Of a stretch of DNA of 64,000 nucleotides, positions 61,527 through 64,000 are shown one piece after another (the stretch's first letter is position 1; each line of letters starts with the position of its first letter). This DNA is from Maribacter halichondriae (lineage in GTDB: Bacteria > Bacteroidota > Bacteroidia > Flavobacteriales > Flavobacteriaceae), in contig NZ_CP107030.1 in the NCBI RefSeq assembly GCF_027474825.1, forward strand, positions 2,548,529 through 2,612,528, in the 5' to 3' direction. The notes beneath the pieces are model-generated. The model worked only from the letters and a program-made list of their open reading frames with translations. It was not told where the DNA came from and did not search any database. The translations under genes were made by a program, and so were the position numbers.

Positions 61527-62762
61527 TCAGAGTAATGTACGGATGTACTCCATGATTTGGATGCTTGCGCCCTTGTTTTTAGCAATGTATGAAGCATTTA
61601 TAGCTCCTGTTTTTGAGCGAAAATCTTGATTTTCGAGTAATTTCTTCATCAGTTCGCCAAATTGCCAAGCATCATGGATCGGAAGTACGCCTTTTTGTGC
61701 CACTAACTCTTCAGCTTCCTTGAAACCCTTATAATTCGGACCTATGATTACAGGTATGCCATAGACAGCGGGTTCCAAGGTATTATGAAGGCCAGTGACA
61801 AACCCCCCGCCAACATAGGCAATATCGGCATAACTATAAATTTTGGTGAGTAGGCCGATGTTGTCAACAATCAACACTTCGCTATCGTCAACATTGCCTT
61901 CCCCAATTTTCGAATACAATACCTTCTTTTTGGAAATGGCGCCTGCAAGTCCCAATATTTTGTCGTTTTTGATGGTATGGGGCGCCAATACGAACTTCAA
62001 GTTTTTTGGAGCATTATTGATATAATCGATTAAAATGGATTCATCTTCTGGCCATGTGCTTCCTGCCACAAAACAGAGGCGGTCTTTTTTAAAAGTGTCC
62101 ATAAACAAGAGGTGATTGTTTCGGTCTAAGATTTCAGAAACCCTGTCCAATCGGGTATCTCCGTTGACCGACGAGTTATTGACACCAATACTTTCCAAAA
62201 GTTTTTGGGATGTCTCATCCTGCAAAAAAATATGGGTAAACCTTTTAAGTGCCTTTCTCATAAACCCGCCATAGCCCTTAAAGAATACTTGCTTCTTTTT
62301 GAATATTGCGGACACCAAGAGCGTGTGAATCTTTTTCTCGTGAAGTACCTTAAGAAAATTGGGCCAAATTTCATACTTCACAAAAATGGCCAAATCAGGA
62401 TGGGCAGCTTCCATAAAATGCTTTGCATTTTTTAAGGTATCCACAGGAAGGTACACCACAACATCCGCGGCAGTGGTATTTTTCTTTATTTCATAGCCGG
62501 AAGGCGAGAAGAAGGTGACCAATATTTTATGCTGCGGATAATCATTTCTCAATTTTTCCATAAGCGGAAGCCCTTGTTCGAATTCTCCCAAAGAGGCCAC
62601 ATGTATCCAAATTACCTTGTCCGATTTCGATATATTCTTTGCCAAGGTCTCGAAAATGAGTTTTCGACCGTTTACGAAAAGTTTGATTTTTGGATGGAAA
62701 AGCGCAATGAATTTAAGATGTAACCAACTAAGTCGCACTAAGGTATCGTAGAGAAAGTACAC
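61527..62762 (-). CDS. waaA: 3-deoxy-D-manno-octulosonic acid (Kdo) transferase
   Basis: This 411-residue glycosyltransferase (GT30) adds Kdo to lipid A at the inner membrane. An N-terminal membrane-associated segment precedes WIHVASLGEFEQGLPLMEKL with the catalytic Glu. Then come LVTFFSPSGYE, FVKYEIWPNFL, LVSAIFKKKQ, GDTRLDRV, FVAGSTWPEDE and GGGFVTGLHNTLEPAVYGIP, all hallmarks of WaaA. The start is GTG 62762. It is divergent from the DegT-type aminotransferase gene, with a 91-base gap. Confidence 0.93.
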   Translation of the reverse strand: MYFLYDTLVRLSWLHLKFIALFHPKIKLFVNGRKLIFETLAKNISKSDKVIWIHVASLGEFEQGLPLMEKLRNDYPQHKILVTFFSPSGYEIKKNTTAADVVVYLPVDTLKNAKHFMEAAHPDLAIFVKYEIWPNFLKVLHEKKIHTLLVSAIFKKKQVFFKGYGGFMRKALKRFTHIFLQDETSQKLLESIGVNNSSVNGDTRLDRVSEILDRNNHLLFMDTFKKDRLCFVAGSTWPEDESILIDYINNAPKNLKFVLAPHTIKNDKILGLAGAISKKKVLYSKIGEGNVDDSEVLIVDNIGLLTKIYSYADIAYVGGGFVTGLHNTLEPAVYGIPVIIGPNYKGFKEAEELVAQKGVLPIHDAWQFGELMKKLLENQDFRSKTGAINASYIAKNKGASIQIMEYIRTLL

Positions 62763-62822
62763 CGTCTGATTGTTTGCGGCTAAATTACACTTCTTTCAAG
62801 AATATCATTGTTTGCGGTTTCG

Positions 62823-62830
62823 TATTTTTG
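62823..62830 (+). promoter_or_regulatory. Bacteroidota-type -7 box of the aminotransferase gene
   Basis: tatttttg matches TAnnTTTG and lies 23 bases before the ATG at 62854, within the divergent gap shared with waaA. Confidence 0.45.
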
Positions 62831-62853
62831 TAGGGCGCATTAGAAATTTTGAT

Positions 62854-64000
62854 ATGAGAAAAATCCAGATGGTCGATTTAGGAGGCCAATATGAAGGAAT
62901 AAAAGATCAGGTGAACTCGTCAATAGCGACCATAATGGAAACTTCAGCTTTTATCAACGGGCCTGAAGTGTACGCCTTTCAAAAAGAACTCGAAGACTAT
63001 TTGGGGGTTAAGCATGTCATACCTTGTGCCAACGGCACCGATGCCCTACAAATTGCCATGATGGGTCTTGGACTAGAGCCAGGCGACGAGGTAATTACCG
63101 CAGATTTCACTTTTGCTGCGACTGTTGAGGTCATTGCGCTGTTACAGTTGACACCGGTTTTGGTCGATGTGTATCCTGATACCTTTAACATTGATATAGC
63201 TGCTATAGAGAAAGCGATAACACCAAGGACCAAGGCCATCGTTCCCGTGCATCTTTTTGGTCAATGTGCCAATATGGATGCAATACTGGCCTTGGCTGAA
63301 AAGCATAATTTGTATGTCATCGAAGACAATGCTCAGGCTATTGGGGCGAACCATACCTTCAACGATGGCCGAAAACAAAAGGCCGGTACTATGGGCCATG
63401 TGGGCTCTACTTCGTTTTTCCCTTCAAAAAATTTGGGGTGCTACGGTGACGGTGGCGCGATTTTTACCAATGATGATGACTTGGCGCATACCCTGCGCGG
63501 TATAGTTAACCATGGTATGTACGAACGCTATCATCATGATGTAGTGGGAGTAAACTCGCGGTTGGATTCGATTCAGGCGGCAGTACTCCGCGCCAAACTC
63601 CCGAAATTGGATGAATATTGCAATAAGAGGAGGGAAGCGGCCCGAAAATATTCTTCTGCTTTCAATGGTCAAGAGCATATCATCGTACCAAAAACGGTAA
63701 ATGGTTGCGAGGGTATTTGCGAGACCTGTGATTGCCATGTTTTTCATCAGTATACCTTACGGATAACTAATGGGACGCGTGACGATCTGGTAAAACATTT
63801 GGGAGAAAATGGTATTCCCTGTGGGGTGTATTATCCGATACCTTTACATCGACAAAAAGCCTATGCAGATTCACGTTTTAATGAATCAGACTTTGCGGTT
63901 ACCAATCAATTGGTCAACGAAGTTATCTCTTTGCCCATGCATACCGAACTTGATGATGAGCAAATCGCCCTAATTACTGCAACGGTCATCGGTTTTGTTA
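62854..64000 (+). CDS. DegT/DnrJ/EryC1/StrS family aminotransferase (3' end outside the window)
   Basis: This is a PLP-dependent sugar aminotransferase, open to the end of the window after 382 codons. Recognised blocks are MRKIQMVDLGGQYEGI, FINGPEVYAFQKELEDYLGV, CANGTDALQIAMMGLGL, VDVYPDTFNI, the cofactor Asp158 (VIEDNAQAIGA) and the Schiff-base Lys192 (FFPSKNLGCYGDGGA). A cysteine-rich insert (GCEGICETCDC, near residues 288-298) is uncommon and may bind metal. These enzymes make amino sugars for surface polysaccharide, which fits the neighbouring waaA. The exact sugar is unknown. Confidence 0.9.
   Translation, partial: MRKIQMVDLGGQYEGIKDQVNSSIATIMETSAFINGPEVYAFQKELEDYLGVKHVIPCANGTDALQIAMMGLGLEPGDEVITADFTFAATVEVIALLQLTPVLVDVYPDTFNIDIAAIEKAITPRTKAIVPVHLFGQCANMDAILALAEKHNLYVIEDNAQAIGANHTFNDGRKQKAGTMGHVGSTSFFPSKNLGCYGDGGAIFTNDDDLAHTLRGIVNHGMYERYHHDVVGVNSRLDSIQAAVLRAKLPKLDEYCNKRREAARKYSSAFNGQEHIIVPKTVNGCEGICETCDCHVFHQYTLRITNGTRDDLVKHLGENGIPCGVYYPIPLHRQKAYADSRFNESDFAVTNQLVNEVISLPMHTELDDEQIALITATVIGFV

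Overview
The window looks like chromosome of a marine member of the Flavobacteriaceae (Bacteroidota). Reasons: low-to-medium G+C, TAnnTTTG-type -7 promoter boxes, a fused CcoN-CcoO cbb3 oxidase, flavobacterial domain families (DUF4407, DUF4230, DUF4260), two BlaI/M56 pairs, a vanadium haloperoxidase and many short interspersed repeats. No rRNA, prophage, CRISPR array or transposase gene was seen. One intact tRNA (Leu, UAG) is present.

Layout. 1-1.8 kb: end of a nos-type ABC transporter (ATPase plus permease) convergent with a group 3 truncated haemoglobin. 2-3.4 kb: vanadium-dependent haloperoxidase. 3.5-12.7 kb: a complete cbb3 oxidase locus on the minus strand, transcribed ccoI-ccoS-ccoNO-ccoQ-ccoP-ccoG-ccoH-safE-like, with a divergent Crp/Fnr regulator at 12.9 kb and a universal stress protein at 14.0 kb. 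Three TGAC/TGAT-N4-GTCA/ATCA boxes suggest that this regulator controls all three units. 15.5-22.6 kb: homogentisate dioxygenase convergent with the histidine-utilisation operon hutH-hutI-hutU-hutG. 22.7-24.8 kb: nitroreductase and two membrane proteins. 25-30.8 kb: a ChaN/EreA-like lipoprotein, BlaI, an M56 sensor fused to a TonB C-terminal domain, a TPR protein and a small lipoprotein, behind a triple palindromic operator. 30.9-38.4 kb: ruvC, a four-helix-bundle gene bounded by 27-bp inverted repeats, hemW, and a run of small genes (cyclase, DUF4260, DUF4230, Dabb, GNAT, YjbR, DinB, MutS-like ATPase). 38.5-43 kb: a sialic-acid-like catabolic group (SSS symporter, NAL/DHDPS-type lyase, AraC regulator, Asp-box sialidase). 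43-46.4 kb: YdjM-like membrane protein, DUF998, Hpt, DUF4407. 46.6-49.9 kb: second M56/BlaI pair. 50-52.8 kb: membrane protein, PhnA, M20 dipeptidase. 52.9-58.8 kb: tRNA-Leu with a broken copy beside it, then circularly permuted ATP-grasp, alpha-E, transglutaminase, glutaminase and zinc metallopeptidase genes. 59-64 kb: small proteins, sugar MFS porter, WaaA and the start of a DegT-type aminotransferase.

An important caveat is that ten genes are interrupted by eleven frameshifts (hutH, nitroreductase, DUF456, first M56, TPR twice, GNAT, sialidase, DUF998, second M56, second BlaI). Every one is repaired by adding a single base, and nearly all sit at homopolymers. This points to sequencing deletions rather than gene decay, so these are annotated as single genes.

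Most interesting items: the ATP-grasp/alpha-E/transglutaminase/glutaminase/metallopeptidase group; the inverted-repeat cassette between ruvC and hemW; the tRNA-Leu relic with a palindrome inserted in its D-loop; the BlaI operator arrays; the Crp/Fnr boxes around the cbb3 locus; a possible small RNA upstream of hmgA; and several repeat families, one of which is translated into the tail of CcoS.
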